NCBI GenBank assembly: GCA_009929775.1
Contig: RZZS01000019.1
Span: forward strand, 1 to 38,338
Reading direction: 5' to 3'
Length of the DNA stretch: 38,338 bases
DNA from: Alphaproteobacteria bacterium
GTDB taxonomy: Bacteria > Pseudomonadota > Alphaproteobacteria > Micavibrionales > Micavibrionaceae
Under the pieces are notes generated by a model. That model worked only from the letters and a program-made list of their open reading frames with translations. It had not been told where the DNA came from and searched no databases. Positions 38,274 through 38,338 of the stretch are shown in pieces (position 1 is the first letter of the stretch; the number at the start of each line of letters is the position of its first letter). The translations under genes and the position numbers were made by a program.

Positions 38274-38338
38274 TTAGGCTGCATACTTGATTTCCGGGGC
38301 GTTGAAATAGGAGCGGACTTTTGCGGGCGACTTCTGGA
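38274..38338 (-). CDS. 3' end of an unidentified ORF, possibly a transposase
   Basis: Only the end of this minus-strand frame is in the window; it reads QKSPAKVRSYFNAPEIKYAA and stops at 38274-38276. The sequence has the style of a transposase C-terminus (short basic-aromatic tail), but I cannot assign a family from 20 residues. Its position right after the truncated defence gene suggests an insertion sequence. The sequence between the two stops is 10 bases. Confidence 0.35.
   Translation of the reverse strand, partial: QKSPAKVRSYFNAPEIKYAA

Noticed and set aside
1-38338. CRISPR array or prophage
   Set aside because: No set of regularly spaced direct repeats and no phage structural, integrase or lysis genes were found in the window.

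Overview
The window looks like a chromosomal segment of a moderately GC-rich alphaproteobacterium. This is inferred from a complex I NDUFA9-like gene, a surA/rsmA pair beside gmk, the hisH-hisA-hisF-hisE order, a sodium-channel-like protein, and pairs of L,D-transpeptidases. No rRNA or ribosomal protein gene is present, so the order cannot be fixed. I computed no compositional statistics; remarks on composition are by eye.

Layout. 1-7.6 kb: tRNA-Ser(GGA), a small membrane protein, an alpha/beta hydrolase, an overlapping GT4/GT9 glycosyltransferase pair (probably envelope polysaccharide), an ArsR-type regulator, an SDR/MFS-like pair, and gmk with a small follower. 7.6-11.2 kb: a minus-strand run of nitroreductase, NDUFA9-like, surA and rsmA; the 5' end of rsmA contains an inverted pair of REP-like palindromes read in frame. 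11.3-17.7 kb: an ammonium transporter fused to a chemotaxis signalling domain, another REP-like palindrome, a decayed copy of the uvrD 3' end, an AT-rich orphan gene, and intact uvrD. 17.8-23.8 kb: mostly genes of unknown function (a possible papain-fold protein, two paralogous ~135-residue proteins, a diguanylate cyclase, an LprI-domain protein and a proline-rich orphan). 23.8-28.5 kb: comM, two L,D-transpeptidases bracketing a bacterial voltage-gated sodium channel, and an orphan.

28.6-37.9 kb is a broken-up histidine cluster. hisH, hisA, hisF and hisE lie on the minus strand in the usual alphaproteobacterial order, but opposite-strand genes sit in the gaps: two tiny coupled genes, a transglutaminase-like peptidase and a PfkB kinase. 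A GNAT acetyltransferase and an ADP-ribosylglycohydrolase are also inserted. hisD and a HisN-type phosphatase gene run divergently from hisH. hisG, hisB, hisC and hisI are not in the window. The last 300 bases hold what looks like the truncated start of an anti-phage dCTP deaminase (AvcD/DcdV type), followed at once by the end of an unidentified minus-strand ORF that may belong to a mobile element.

The best candidates for new biology are the Amt-chemoreceptor fusion (ammonium sensing for taxis), the in-frame REP pair in rsmA, the re-created uvrD 3' end carrying an orphan gene, the two-member orphan family near 19 kb, and the interrupted defence gene at the right edge.
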